Assembly: GCA_020746995.1 (NCBI GenBank)
Contig: JAGPXD010000005.1
Coordinates: 682,001 to 746,000 of the forward strand
From: Plectosphaerella cucumerina
Lineage: Eukaryota > Ascomycota > Sordariomycetes > Glomerellales > Plectosphaerellaceae
Direction: 5' to 3'
Length of the DNA: 64,000 bases
Shown here: piece by piece, positions 11,510 to 22,374 of the stretch
Numbering within the stretch: position 1 is the stretch's first letter
How the letters are laid out: each line of letters starts with the position of its first letter
Notes under the pieces: model-generated
What the model saw: the letters and a program-made list of their open reading frames with translations, nothing else
Database searches by the model: none
Told to the model about the DNA's origin: nothing
Position numbers and translations under genes: made by a program

Positions 11510-14500
11510 ATGTACGGCACCGGCACCGGTCCCCAGACGGGCGTCTCGACCCCGCGCACCAACGCCTCTCTGCGCCCCCTCACCCTCCAGCACGGTTCTC
11601 TCGAGACCTCTTTCCTCATCCCCACCGCCCTCCACTACCACGCCCAGCAGCTCAGGGACCGCTTTGTGTCCTCTCTGCCCGCTGCCACAGACGAGCTCGC
11701 CCAGGATGACGAGCCCTCATCCGTCGCAGAACTCGTCGCCAGATACATGGGCTTCGTCGCCAACGAGGTCGAGAAGGGCGAGGATGATGGTCAGGGCTCC
11801 TACGAGGAGGTCCTGAAGCTGGTCCTGGCCGAGTTCGAGCGTGGTTACCTCCAGGGCAACGAGGTCCACGCCGTTGTCGCCACCCTGCCGGGAATCGACG
11901 CCAAGAAGCTCGAAGTCATTCGCAGCTACTACCAGGCTCGCCAAACAGCCGGCCGTCCCCTTAAGGAGCACGAGTCGGCCCTGTTCAGGGCGGCCGAGGA
12001 TGGCGCCGCCGGCATCTACACCATTTTCGGCGGCCAGGGCAACATCGAGGAGTACTTCGATGAGCTGCGGGAGATCTACAAGACCTACCAGCCCTTCGTC
12101 GGCGAGCTTATCAGGCACGCCGCCGAGCACCTCCAGAACCTCTCCAAGCACCCCTCCGCTGAGAAGCTCTACCCCAAGGGCCTCGACGTCATGAGGTGGC
12201 TCGAGGATGAGGAGTCCACCCCCGACATCGACTACCTCGTCTCCGCCCCCGTCAGCTTCCCCCTGATCGGTCTCGTCCAGCTCGCTCACTACGAGGTGAC
12301 CTGCAAGGCGCTCGGCGTCAACCCCGGCAAGTTCCGCCAGAGGCTGAGGGGTTCCACCGGTCACTCCCAGGGTGTTGTCCTCGCTGCTGCGACCGCGGCT
12401 GCCAGCTCCTGGGAGTCGTGGAAGGAGATCGCTCCCCTCGCCCTCACCATCCTCTTCTGGATCGGTGCCCGCAGCCAGCAGGTGTTCCCCCGCACCTCGC
12501 TGACGCCCACCATCCTCCGCGACTCGGCCGATAACGGTGAGGGCACCCCGACGCCCATGCTGAGCATCCGCGACCTGTCTCAGGCCGAGGTCCAGAAGCA
12601 CATCGACGCCACCAACCAGTACCTCCCCACCGACCGCCACATCTCCATCTCGCTGGTGAACAGCCCGAGGAACCTTGTCGTCACCGGTCCTCCCATCTCG
12701 CTGTACGGTCTCAACGCCCAGCTGCGCAAGGTCAAGGCCGCCACTGGCCTCGACCAGACCAGGATTCCCTTCACCGAGCGCAAGAGCCGCTTCGTCAACC
12801 GTTTCCTGCCCATCACCGCGCCCTTCCACAGCAAGTACCTGGCCGAGGCCACCGAGCTGATCGATGCCGACCTCAAGGACCTGTCCATCGACGCCAAGGA
12901 GCTGGGCATCCCCGTCTTCGACACCAACACTGGCGCCGACCTGAGGGATGAGGTCAAGGGCAACATCATTCCCACCCTGGTCAGGCTCATCACCAGGGAC
13001 CCCGTCAACTGGGAGAAGGCCACCGTCTTCCCCGAGGCCACCCACGTCCTCGACTTCGGCCCTGGTGGTATTTCTGGTCTCGGAATCCTGACCAGCCGCA
13101 ACAAGGAGGGTACCGGTGTTCATGTCATCCTCGCCGGTTCTGTTGACGGCACCGTCACCGAGGTCGGATACAAGGGAGAGCTCTTCGACCGTGACGAGGA
13201 GCACGCCATCAAGTACGCCGTGGACTGGGTCAAGGAGTATGGCCCGCGCCTCGTCGCCACCTCCACCGGCGAGGTCATTGTCGACACCAAGATGTCCAGG
13301 CTTCTCGGCATCCCTCCCATTGTCGTTGCGGGCATGACCCCCTGCACCGTTCCCTGGGACTTCGTCGCGGCCACCATGAACGCCGGCTACCACATTGAGC
13401 TTGCTGGCGGTGGTTACTTCAACGCCAAGCAGATGACCGATGCTCTCTCCAAGATCGAGGGTGCCATTCCTGCCGGCCGCGGTATCAGCGTCAACCTCAT
13501 CTACGTCAACCCCCACGCCATGGGCTGGCAGATTCCCCTGCTTGGCCGTCTCCGCGCCCAGGGTGTCCCCATTGAGGGTCTCACCATTGGCGCCGGCGTT
13601 CCCTCCATCGAGGTTGCGCAGGAGTACATCGAGACCCTGGGCCTGAAGCACATCTCGTTCAAGCCCGGTTCGAGCGACGCCATCCAGGCCGTCATCAACA
13701 TCGCGAAGGCCAACCCTAACTTCCCTGTCCTCCTTCAGTGGACCGGTGGCCGTGGCGGTGGTCACCACTCCTTCGAGGATTTCCACCAGCCCATCCTCTC
13801 CATGTACGGCCGCATCCGCCGCCAGTCCAACGTCATCCTCGTTGCCGGCAGTGGATTCGGTGGCGCTGACGACACCTACCCTTACCTCACCGGTGAGTGG
13901 TCCAAGGCCTACGGCTACCCGCCCATGCCTTTCGATGGTGTCCTGTTCGGTAGCCGCATGATGGTCGCCAAGGAGGCCCACACCAGCAAGAACGCCAAGC
14001 AGGCCATTGTCGATGCCCCTGGCATTGGCGACGCCGAGTGGGAGAAGACCTACAAGGGCCCCGCCGGTGGTGTCATTACCGTCCGCTCCGAGATGGGTGA
14101 GCCCATCCACAAGCTGGCCACTCGCGGTGTCATCTTCTGGGCCGAGATGGACAAGAAGATCTTCTCGCTCCCCAAGGAGAAGCGTGTTGCCGAGCTCAAG
14201 AAGAACCGCGAGTACATCATCAAGAAGCTCAACGACGACTTCCAGAAGGTGTGGTTCGGCCGCAACCAGGCTGGCCAGTCGGTCGACCTCGAGGACATGA
14301 CCTACGGCGAGGTCGCTCGCCGCCTGGTGGACCTCCTCTACGTCAAGCACGAGCAGCGCTGGATCGACGCCTCGTACAAGAAGCTCACCGGCGACTTCCT
14401 CCACCGTGTCGAGGAGCGCTTCACCTCGGTCGCTGGCAAGGCCTCGCTGCTCCAGGACTTCAGCGAGCTCGAGTCTCCCTTCGCCACCGTCACCCGCGTG

Positions 14501-17500
14501 CTGGCTGGCTACCCTGACGCCGAGGATCAGATCATCAACGCCCAGGATGTCCAGTACTTCATCATGCTCTGCAAGCGCCGCGGCCAGAAGCCCGTCACCT
14601 TCGTCCCCTCGCTCGACGAGGACTTCGAGTTCTTCTTCAAGAAGGATTCCCTGTGGCAGTCGGAGGACCTCGCCGCCGTCATCGATCAGGACGTCGGCAG
14701 GACCTGCATTCTCCAGGGCCCCACTGCCGCCAAGTTCTCCACTGTCATGGACGAGCCCATCAAGAGCATCCTCGACGGCATTCACCACGCTCACGTTGAC
14801 GCCCTCACCAAGGACATCTACGGCGGCAACAAGAAGTCGATCCCCAGCATCGAGTACTTTGGTGGCAAGCTCAACGACACCGAGATCCCGGTCGAGGATG
14901 TTGACGGCCTGGTCACCTCGTACGATCAGACCAAGAACACCTACCGTCTGCTGCTCTCCCCCACGGCCACCATGCCCACCGAGGAGGCCTGGCTGGCGCT
15001 GCTTGCGGGACCTCACCGCAGCTGGCGCCACGCTCTGCTCACCTCGGACGTGCTTGTCCAGGGCCAGAAGTTCCAGACCAACCCCATGAAGCGCATCTTC
15101 GCGCCTGTCCGGGGCCTGTTCGTCGAAGTCCACTACCCCAACAACCCCTCCAAGACCAGGATCGTCGTCAAGGAGCAGCCTCGCCACAACAAGTACGTCG
15201 AGGTCCTGGAGGTGCACCTAGCCGCCAACAACGAGATCATCGTCAACATGATCAAGGACACCACCGCCGTTGGCGAGCCCGTGTCGCTGCCCCTGCGCTT
15301 CACCTACCGCCCCGAGCGCGGCTACGCCCCCATCCACGAGGTCATGGAGGGCCGCAACGACCGCATCAAGGAGTTCTACTGGCGTGCGTGGTTCGGCAAG
15401 GAGACCCTTGACCTTGACGCCGATGTGTCGAGCAAGTTCGATGGTGGCAAGGCTGTCATCACTGGCGAGGACATCAACGATTTCGTCCACGCCGTCGGCA
15501 ACACCGGCGAGGCCTTTGTCGAGCGCCCCGGCAAGACTGTCTTCGCGCCCATGGACTTCGCCATCGTCGTCGGCTGGAAGGCCATCACCAAGCCCATCTT
15601 CCCGCGCACCATCGACGGTGACCTGCTCAAGCTTGTCCACCTGTCCAACGCGTTCCGCATGCTTCCCGGCGCGGAGCCCCTGAAGAAGGGCGACGAGGTC
15701 GAGACTACTGCTCAGATCAACGCCGTCATCAACCAGGAGTCTGGCAAGATGGTCGAGGTCTGCGGCACCATCTCCCGCGATGGCGAGGCAGTCATGGAGG
15801 TGACCTCGCAGTTCCTGTACCGCGGTGCCTACACCGACTACGAGAACACCTTCCAGCGCAAGACCGAGACGCCTGTGCAGCTGCACCTGGCCACCACCAA
15901 GGACGTTGCCGTTCTCAAGTCCAAGGAGTGGTTCAACCTCGACGATCTTCCCCAGGACATCCAGCTCCTCGGCCAGACGCTCACCTTCCGCCTGCAGAGC
16001 TTCCTCAAGTTCAAGAACAAGACGTCGTTCAGCAGCATCCAGACCTACGGTCAGGTGCTCCTCGAGCTGCCCACCAAGGAGGTCATTCAGGTCGCTAGCG
16101 TCGACTACCAGACTGGCGCCTCGCAGGGCAACCCGGTCATTGACTACCTCGAGCGCCACGGTTCGCCCCTCGACCAGCCTCTGCTGTTCGAGAACACGAT
16201 CCCTCTGCACGGTCGCACGCCCCTGCAGCTGCGCGCCCCGGCCTCCAACGAGACGTACGCGCGTGTGTCGGGCGATTACAACCCTATCCACGTGTCACGC
16301 GTCTTCGCCAACTACGCCAACCTGCCGGGCACCATCACGCACGGCATGTATTCGAGCGCGGCGGTCCGCAGCCTGGTGGAGACCTGGGCGGCCGAGAACA
16401 ACATTGGCCGTGTCAGGAGCTTCCACGCGTCGCTGGTCGGCATGGTGCTGCCCAACGACGACCTGCAGGTTAAGCTTCAGCACGTCGGCATGGTTGCCGG
16501 CCGCAAGATCATCAAGGTCGAGGCCGTCAACGAGGAGAGCGAGGAGAAGGTGCTCCTCGGCGAGGCCGAGATTGAGCAGCCCGTCACCGCCTACGTCTTC
16601 ACGGGCCAGGGCTCCCAGGAGCAGGGCATGGGTATGGAGCTGTACGCCTCCAGCCCCGTGGCCAAGGATGTCTGGGACCGTGCCGACACCTACCTTCTCG
16701 ACACCTACGGCTTTGCCATCACCAACATTGTCAAGAACAACCCGAAGGAGCTCACCATCCACTTTGGTGGCCCTCGCGGCAAGGCCATCCGCCAGAACTA
16801 CATGTCGATGACCTTCGAGACTGTTGCGGCGGACGGATCGATCAAGTCTGAGAAGATCTTCAAGGAGATTGACGAGAAGACGACGTCGTACACTTACAGG
16901 TCCCCGACTGGTCTTCTGTCGGCGACTCAGTTCACGCAGCCGGCCCTCACCCTGATGGAGAAGGCCAGCTTCGAGGACATGAAGGCCAAGGGTCTGGTGC
17001 CGCGTGACTGCACATTCGCGGGTCACTCGCTTGGCGAGTACTCTGCGCTGGCGGCCCTGGCCGAGGTCATGCCGATCGAGTCTCTGGTGTCCGTCGTGTT
17101 CTACCGCGGCCTGACGATGCAGGTCGCCGTGGAGCGTGACGAGGCGGGTCGTTCCAACTACGGCATGTGCGCCGTCAACCCTAGCCGCATCTCCAAGACT
17201 TTCAACGAGGAGGCGCTCAAGTTTGTGGTTGGCAGCATCGCCGAGGAGACTGGCTGGCTGCTCGAGATTGTCAACTACAACATCGCCAACATGCAGTACG
17301 TGGCTGCTGGCGACCTGCGCGGCCTGGACACCCTGGCTGGCGTCACCAACTTCCTCAAGGTGCAGAAGATCGATATCGATGAGATGCGCGACAACATCGA
17401 GGAGGCCAAGGACGCTCTGCGGCAGATCATCCGCGGATGCGCCGAGGACACGCTCAAGAAGCCGACGCCGCTGGAGCTCCAGCGCGGCTTCGCGACGATC

Positions 17501-17833
17501 CCTCTCAAGGGCATCGACGTGCCGTTCCACTCGACGTTCCTGCGGTCGGGCGTCAAGCCCTTCCGGTCGTTCCTGCTCAAGAAGATCAACAGGACGACCA
17601 TCGACCCGTCCAAGCTGGTCGGAAAGTACATCCCCAACGTGACGGCCAAGCCGTTCGCTCTGACGAGGGAGTACTTCGAGGACGTGTACAAGCTCACCAA
17701 CTCGCCCAAGATTGCGTCGGTGCTCGCCAACTGGGACACCTACAACCAGGACGAGCCCGTCAGCGAGGCCAGCAGCGTCGACGGCATCAACGGCGCGCAG
17801 CACGAGCACGAGGGCTTCGGCTCCGCTGCTTAG
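11510..17833 (+). CDS. FAS1: Fatty acid synthase subunit beta
   Basis: Intronless coding region of 2107 aa, the normal length for fungal FAS beta. The start is the ATG at 11510 (MYGTGTGPQTG), the typical N-terminus; the open frame continues upstream only through a non-ATG codon and a probable UTR intron. Domains in order: acetyl transferase with nucleophile Ser286 in GHSQGVV; FMN-dependent enoyl reductase (GRGGGHHSFEDFHQPIL region); dehydratase with a MaoC-like hot-dog segment (GDYNPIHVSRVFANYANLPGTITHG, the His-containing site); C-terminal malonyl/palmitoyl transferase with Ser1840 in GHSLGEYSALAAL. It supplies loading, dehydration, enoyl reduction and product transfer to the alpha subunit encoded by the divergent neighbour. 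Product and role are secure from motifs, order and length. Confidence 0.97.
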   Translation: MYGTGTGPQTGVSTPRTNASLRPLTLQHGSLETSFLIPTALHYHAQQLRDRFVSSLPAATDELAQDDEPSSVAELVARYMGFVANEVEKGEDDGQGSYEEVLKLVLAEFERGYLQGNEVHAVVATLPGIDAKKLEVIRSYYQARQTAGRPLKEHESALFRAAEDGAAGIYTIFGGQGNIEEYFDELREIYKTYQPFVGELIRHAAEHLQNLSKHPSAEKLYPKGLDVMRWLEDEESTPDIDYLVSAPVSFPLIGLVQLAHYEVTCKALGVNPGKFRQRLRGSTGHSQGVVLAAATAAASSWESWKEIAPLALTILFWIGARSQQVFPRTSLTPTILRDSADNGEGTPTPMLSIRDLSQAEVQKHIDATNQYLPTDRHISISLVNSPRNLVVTGPPISLYGLNAQLRKVKAATGLDQTRIPFTERKSRFVNRFLPITAPFHSKYLAEATELIDADLKDLSIDAKELGIPVFDTNTGADLRDEVKGNIIPTLVRLITRDPVNWEKATVFPEATHVLDFGPGGISGLGILTSRNKEGTGVHVILAGSVDGTVTEVGYKGELFDRDEEHAIKYAVDWVKEYGPRLVATSTGEVIVDTKMSRLLGIPPIVVAGMTPCTVPWDFVAATMNAGYHIELAGGGYFNAKQMTDALSKIEGAIPAGRGISVNLIYVNPHAMGWQIPLLGRLRAQGVPIEGLTIGAGVPSIEVAQEYIETLGLKHISFKPGSSDAIQAVINIAKANPNFPVLLQWTGGRGGGHHSFEDFHQPILSMYGRIRRQSNVILVAGSGFGGADDTYPYLTGEWSKAYGYPPMPFDGVLFGSRMMVAKEAHTSKNAKQAIVDAPGIGDAEWEKTYKGPAGGVITVRSEMGEPIHKLATRGVIFWAEMDKKIFSLPKEKRVAELKKNREYIIKKLNDDFQKVWFGRNQAGQSVDLEDMTYGEVARRLVDLLYVKHEQRWIDASYKKLTGDFLHRVEERFTSVAGKASLLQDFSELESPFATVTRVLAGYPDAEDQIINAQDVQYFIMLCKRRGQKPVTFVPSLDEDFEFFFKKDSLWQSEDLAAVIDQDVGRTCILQGPTAAKFSTVMDEPIKSILDGIHHAHVDALTKDIYGGNKKSIPSIEYFGGKLNDTEIPVEDVDGLVTSYDQTKNTYRLLLSPTATMPTEEAWLALLAGPHRSWRHALLTSDVLVQGQKFQTNPMKRIFAPVRGLFVEVHYPNNPSKTRIVVKEQPRHNKYVEVLEVHLAANNEIIVNMIKDTTAVGEPVSLPLRFTYRPERGYAPIHEVMEGRNDRIKEFYWRAWFGKETLDLDADVSSKFDGGKAVITGEDINDFVHAVGNTGEAFVERPGKTVFAPMDFAIVVGWKAITKPIFPRTIDGDLLKLVHLSNAFRMLPGAEPLKKGDEVETTAQINAVINQESGKMVEVCGTISRDGEAVMEVTSQFLYRGAYTDYENTFQRKTETPVQLHLATTKDVAVLKSKEWFNLDDLPQDIQLLGQTLTFRLQSFLKFKNKTSFSSIQTYGQVLLELPTKEVIQVASVDYQTGASQGNPVIDYLERHGSPLDQPLLFENTIPLHGRTPLQLRAPASNETYARVSGDYNPIHVSRVFANYANLPGTITHGMYSSAAVRSLVETWAAENNIGRVRSFHASLVGMVLPNDDLQVKLQHVGMVAGRKIIKVEAVNEESEEKVLLGEAEIEQPVTAYVFTGQGSQEQGMGMELYASSPVAKDVWDRADTYLLDTYGFAITNIVKNNPKELTIHFGGPRGKAIRQNYMSMTFETVAADGSIKSEKIFKEIDEKTTSYTYRSPTGLLSATQFTQPALTLMEKASFEDMKAKGLVPRDCTFAGHSLGEYSALAALAEVMPIESLVSVVFYRGLTMQVAVERDEAGRSNYGMCAVNPSRISKTFNEEALKFVVGSIAEETGWLLEIVNYNIANMQYVAAGDLRGLDTLAGVTNFLKVQKIDIDEMRDNIEEAKDALRQIIRGCAEDTLKKPTPLELQRGFATIPLKGIDVPFHSTFLRSGVKPFRSFLLKKINRTTIDPSKLVGKYIPNVTAKPFALTREYFEDVYKLTNSPKIASVLANWDTYNQDEPVSEASSVDGINGAQHEHEGFGSAA

Positions 17834-18560
17834 AGTGCGAGTAATGAGGAGGAAGAAAAGAGGGGAACGAGAGAGATAGGGATGAGGGGATCCCGGAATG
17901 AGCATTGTTATGGCTGGACTTGGTTCCATAGACGGGCGCCACGGGGTACATCATTTTTGGGGTTTATCTTGCGTGTGTTTTCGCGCGTCTTGTTTTTTAG
18001 AAGTACGATTTCTAGACTTGTCTGTCTGATCCGCCATCTACGGAAGGGGAACCGTTAGATGGTGGAATAGAACACACATGTTATGTTACATCTCGGGCCA
18101 CTGTGATGATGATTCCATGTTTTGTGACTCGTCTGCTTGCCAACATGTCTGGCAACCCGGTGGTCATACCTGTGCCTCCCTCCCTCGGCCAGGTCAGTCA
18201 GGGCCGGGCCAGTCTTCGACTCTTCGTGACGTGTGCGTGGTGGGACGCGGGTGACACGGTGTGACGGATTAAACTCCTTTTTTGTCCGTAGCGGCCGGCG
18301 TGTGCGACGGGGGGAAGGACGGGGGGCAGGGCAGGGGCGAGGGGGAAGTTTGACAGTCCCGATCGCCCGAGGAGGGGCTGCAGGGACCCGGGATCGACGG
18401 GTAGGGAGGGGGATGGGGAGGGGGAGGGGCAGAGGAGGGAGGATGAGGGCTGGGCGACTGGGGTGTTCGGTTCGGCATCGTGGTGTTGAACTGGAGGCTG
18501 AGGAGTGGAGATAGACTGTCCTCATGATTACTAACAGCGGAGAACCTGTCATCAAACAAT
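17834..18560. other. FAS beta 3' region and intergenic spacer
   Basis: Starts with the purine-rich 3' UTR of FAS beta and T-rich termination-like stretches around 17950-18000. It then carries a G-rich tract (listed separately). No protein gene is visible. Confidence 0.5.
18309..18440 (+). repeat. G-rich low-complexity tract with quadruplex potential
   Basis: Two clusters of closely spaced G runs (18309-18345 and about 18405-18440), each with at least four runs of three to six G separated by short loops. This fits the loose G-quadruplex pattern. It lies between FAS beta and tRNA-Phe; no function is implied by sequence alone. Confidence 0.5.
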
Positions 18561-18651
18561 GTGCCTTTAGCTCAGTGGGAGTAGCGTTCGACTGAAGTAA
18601 CACTTCACTCAAACAATCGAAAGGTCGCCTGTTCGATCCAGGCAAGGCACA
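18561..18651 (+). tRNA. tRNA-Phe (GAA) with intron
   Basis: The 7-bp acceptor stem GTGCCTT/AAGGCAC, a D arm with TAGCTCAGTGGG, anticodon stem TTCGA/TCGAA, loop CTGAAG...A and T arm GCCTG-TTCGATC-CAGGC are all visible. The anticodon GAA is at 18594-18596. An 18-nt intron (18598-18615) follows position 37, the normal place for eukaryotic tRNA introns. The discriminator base is A (18651). Confidence 0.92.
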
Positions 18652-19354
18652 ATGTGATTATTCATTTTTGCTTTCCCTCCCCACGGGCTGTCTGACCAAT
18701 CGGCGGGGACCAGCGGACGGGCGCGCCCCCTTGTGCCTCGCCGCGGCCGCAAAGGGGGCAGAGGGGGGCATCGGTCGGCGGCGAGCGCCGTGTGACGATG
18801 AGGGGCGACGAGGTTTCGATAGCGGGGGCCGGCGGCGATTGCATTGCTAGGACCGCGACGGCTTGACTCCCTCCCACTCGGGGGCGTGGGCGTCTTGGCT
18901 TGGAGAGATGGGGGTGTGTTCTTCTTCCTCTTCTTCTTCTTTGGGTCTCGTTTCTAGATAACTTGACTTCTTCTCTCATCGTTCATCCATCTGTCGACTG
19001 AAGGTTGTCACTCCATCGCCGCAAGATTACGCATCAACCTCACATTGGTCGGACGTTTCAGGAGCGAACCTCATCTCATCGCAACTTGGTCTTTTGGTGT
19101 TTTGGCCTCTCATCGCCATCCTCACAACATCACTTCTGAGAAGGTGACCTGTTTGCCCGTCACTCGGAAAGTCGGAGAGAAGCCGCGTCTGCTTCCCGCT
19201 GCTGTCCCACGCAACCTTGGACGCCGTCTCACCTCGAAGCTGCAGCCCGCGGGTTGCATACGTCGACACCCGAGACACACTTGCATCGAAGTGTCCAACT
19301 TTGCTTTCTCCTTCTTCTCACCAACCAAACCCCCTATTCACAACCCACCGAACC
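18652..19354. other. Spacer and 5' leader of guanine deaminase
   Basis: About 700 bases. The second half is CT-rich and probably contains the promoter and 5' UTR of the downstream gene. I see no supported coding sequence. Confidence 0.5.
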
Positions 19355-20839
19355 ATGGGCGAGGCCAGCCACGACTCTAAGCTGGACGCCATGGGTCCCG
19401 CGGGCGGGAACAAGGTGTACATCGGCACCTTTGTGCACTCCCGGACGCGCGAGGCCCTCGAGCTCCTCCACGACACGGGCGTCTTCGTCGACGGCCGCGG
19501 CACAATCGTCGCCGTTGAACCAGACTGCCACGCCGCCAGGGCCCGCGAGGTCATCTGTCCGCGCCTCGGGTGGGACGGCGCCGACGTCGAGGTCATCGCC
19601 GTCCGGCAGGGACAGTTCTTCTTCCCCGGGTTCATAGATACCCACGTCCACGCCTCGCAGTACCCCAACGTCGGCATCTTTGGCAAGTCCACCCTCCTCG
19701 ACTGGCTCAACACCTACACCTTCCCCCTCGAGAGCTCCCTGTCAAACCTCGAGAGGGCACGGCGTGTCTACACGGCCTGCGTCCGCCGGACACTCGCCCA
19801 CGGCACCACCACGTCGGCATACTACGCCACCGTCGATGTGGCCGCCACCAACCTCCTGGCAGATATCTGCCTCGCCCTGGGCCAGCGCGCCTTCGTCGGC
19901 CGCGTCTGCATGGACCACGCCGACATGTGTCCGGAGTACTACCGCGATGAATCCCCCGAGGCCTCCCTGGCCGCTACCAGGCAATGCATCGACCACGTCC
20001 GCGCCGTCGACCCAGACTACGCCCTCGTCTCCCCCATCATTACCCCGCGCTTCGCACCATCCTGTACCTCCGAGGCCATGCACGCCCTCGGCGCTCTGCA
20101 TCGCGAGACCGGCCTGCCGATCCAGACCCACGTGTCGGAGAACCTGTCCGAGGTGGCTCTGGTGAAGAGCCTCTTCCCGGACTCGGCGTCCTACGCGGCC
20201 GTCTACGATGATCACGGTCTTCTCACGCCGCGGACTGTTCTCGCTCACGCCGTGCACCTGACCGACGATGAGGCTGATCTCGTTGCTGCACGGGGGGCGA
20301 AGATTAGCCATTGTCCTGCTAGTAACAGCGCTCTTACGTCGGGCGCTGCACGGGTGCGGTGGATGTGGGAGCGTAGTATCGACATCGGTCTCGGCACGGA
20401 TATGAGTGGGGGTCATTCGCCTTCAATCCTTGAAGCAGCGCGCCTCGCTACGCTTGTGTCTCGCCATGTCGCCATGGGATTGCCAGAGGGGTCGGAGAAG
20501 GAACGCGCCAAGTTGACGACCGACGAGGCGCTGTTCCTGGCCACGAGGGGTGGTGCGCGCGTTCTCGGCCTTGAGGAGCGTGTTGGCGCCTTTGAGGTCG
20601 GGATGCAGTTCGACGCACAGCTCGTCGGTCTCGCCGACGTTCTGGAAGGCGAGGAAGACGGTCGTGAAGGCGAGGAAGGCGGCTGGGGCGCTGGTGCCCT
20701 CGCTGGTGACGCGGGGAATGTTGACGTCTTCGGCTGGGAGACATGGGAGGAGAAGATTGCAAAGTGGCTGTTCAACGGTGATGATCGGAACACCAAGAAA
20801 GTCTGGGTCAAGGGACGGCTGGTGCACGAGCGGCGGTAG
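19355..20839 (+). CDS. Guanine deaminase
   Basis: Single-exon gene of 494 aa, close to the length of yeast Gud1. The start is the ATG at 19355 in the good context aaccATGGGC; upstream codons in frame are leader. The amidohydrolase metal-binding HxH is His97/His99 in FIDTHVHASQYPNVG, which with the QYPNVG extension is typical of guanine deaminases. Further metal ligands are seen in QTHVSEN, LAHAVHL and LGTDMSGGHS (the late Asp). It converts guanine to xanthine and ammonia in purine salvage and nitrogen use, probably in the cytosol. The C-terminal part contains a Glu/Gly-rich low-complexity insert (EGEEDGREGEEGG) before the final strand. Neighbours are not functionally linked. Confidence 0.93.
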   Translation: MGEASHDSKLDAMGPAGGNKVYIGTFVHSRTREALELLHDTGVFVDGRGTIVAVEPDCHAARAREVICPRLGWDGADVEVIAVRQGQFFFPGFIDTHVHASQYPNVGIFGKSTLLDWLNTYTFPLESSLSNLERARRVYTACVRRTLAHGTTTSAYYATVDVAATNLLADICLALGQRAFVGRVCMDHADMCPEYYRDESPEASLAATRQCIDHVRAVDPDYALVSPIITPRFAPSCTSEAMHALGALHRETGLPIQTHVSENLSEVALVKSLFPDSASYAAVYDDHGLLTPRTVLAHAVHLTDDEADLVAARGAKISHCPASNSALTSGAARVRWMWERSIDIGLGTDMSGGHSPSILEAARLATLVSRHVAMGLPEGSEKERAKLTTDEALFLATRGGARVLGLEERVGAFEVGMQFDAQLVGLADVLEGEEDGREGEEGGWGAGALAGDAGNVDVFGWETWEEKIAKWLFNGDDRNTKKVWVKGRLVHERR

Positions 20840-22374
20840 GACGTTTGGTGGTGATTATCTGGTTGTATACTTTGGGGGTGCCGCGGCGTATATTCAGGCG
20901 CGTAGACAGTCTAGAAGTCAATATCACGGGCCACTGGCCTCTTTTTCACGTGTGTTGCACCCACCCGCAATGCGCGCCTGCCTTCCCGCACCTCAGATCA
21001 GGTACCCACCGCGCAAGGCATACAACCCCCCGCCAGGCCATATTTCCTCGATCCATCCAGGCTTCTCATGCCTGGCGTAGCTGTTTGAGCTCGGTGTTTC
21101 GCGATTTCTCATCAGCAGGTTAGGTTCGCCTTTCCTGGTCTGACAGGCCGGAGTCCGGGTCGAACCCTCTACACGGATCACCTTTTTTGCTTTTTTCCCA
21201 CCCAGGATGCGATGCACTTTTATAGCTAAGGGATTACTTGCGCATGGCTATTTCTGGCACATCTGCCATATTCACTTTTCGGCTGCACGAGGCAAAAGGG
21301 GGAGTTTGTGATACGGATGTCGTGATGCATGGCGCTGACCGAGGTTGACCGAGAAAGTGGGTCGGTAGATTTCGGTCACGTCCCCCTATCCAGACATCCT
21401 CAGTTCAGGTACATCAACCCGCGGGCTAAGAGCCATCCCTACCGGCTCACAATCTGGAGTTTGCACAGACTGGGCTAATATTAGTAATTCTACTTGCGTT
21501 GGTGTTCATGAAGCGAGGCCTGGTGCGACTCGGTCCTCCTCAGGACTGATGCTGTGCCGTGATAAACATAACCTCTGGTCAAGGCTCTGTTGGTATGGTG
21601 TCACCAAGACAACGTGACCGACGCGCCGATCGATAGCTTTTCTGAATCTTCCCTGGGAACTGTGGCTGTCGAGACTCTTGGTGATGCAGCGACATGCGCT
21701 TCTAATTTACGTGGGACAACATCTTGGCGCCGCCCTACCATCGTTGGTCCCTGTCTGCTCCATATGGCCCCGTGCCTGCGGTTGGAGCGACGCGATGAAT
21801 CTAAATCTGACAGAATCCAAACCTGGGTGCCTCCAGGAGCAATTCAAGCAGGGGCCACGGCTGAAAGCATGGCGGTGTCCATTCGAGTTTCATTTGGTGG
21901 ACTTGGAGGAGGATGTGACGAAACTCCGGATATCCACGAGTATTCAATCTGTGAAAGCAACTGATGATGACGTGAAACCCGGTTCTTAGTGTGCCAGAGT
22001 ACACAGGTGAGCTTGGACAGCAGCATGAGTTTAGTTTGACTTGGCGAATAGTTCACTGATGCATTTGGAGTATTGACCGCATTTGCACCTGGGACATTGA
22101 GATACTGCGAACTGGCCAATGTACAACTCTACTAATTGAAAAGAGAAGCATTCGAGAAAGCTTACTGATCAGCTAAATTGAGAAGCTTTTGCCGGGAGGG
22201 ACTTTCAGATGCGAATCGAGGTCATCTCGGCGCCAAGTTGGCGGACATCAATCATGTCGTCTCTTATCTTATCGCGCGATGCACAGACCACGCAAGCTCG
22301 AGGCGACTCTCAGCAACATCAACACCATCGCGGCGACGTCAGTCCTACCTCTCGCCACACACAACACCGACAAA
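20840..22374. other. Intergenic region without a supported gene
   Basis: About 1.5 kb between guanine deaminase and LSM4. Open frames of 75-180 codons exist on both strands but have no domain signature and no consistent exon pattern. No tRNA or repeat is visible. Confidence 0.5.

Noticed and set aside
11717..16291. Long minus-strand frames (1166 and 357 codons) antisense to FAS beta
   Set aside because: Same codon-bias artefact as at FAS alpha; no motifs and acidic, repetitive composition.
2237..17833. FAS genes as part of a mycotoxin-type cluster (dedicated FAS pair)
   Set aside because: No polyketide synthase or tailoring genes nearby, and the sequences look like the housekeeping FAS pair.
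16295..17929. 544-codon minus-strand frame over the FAS beta 3' end
   Set aside because: Shadow of FAS beta with no recognisable family.
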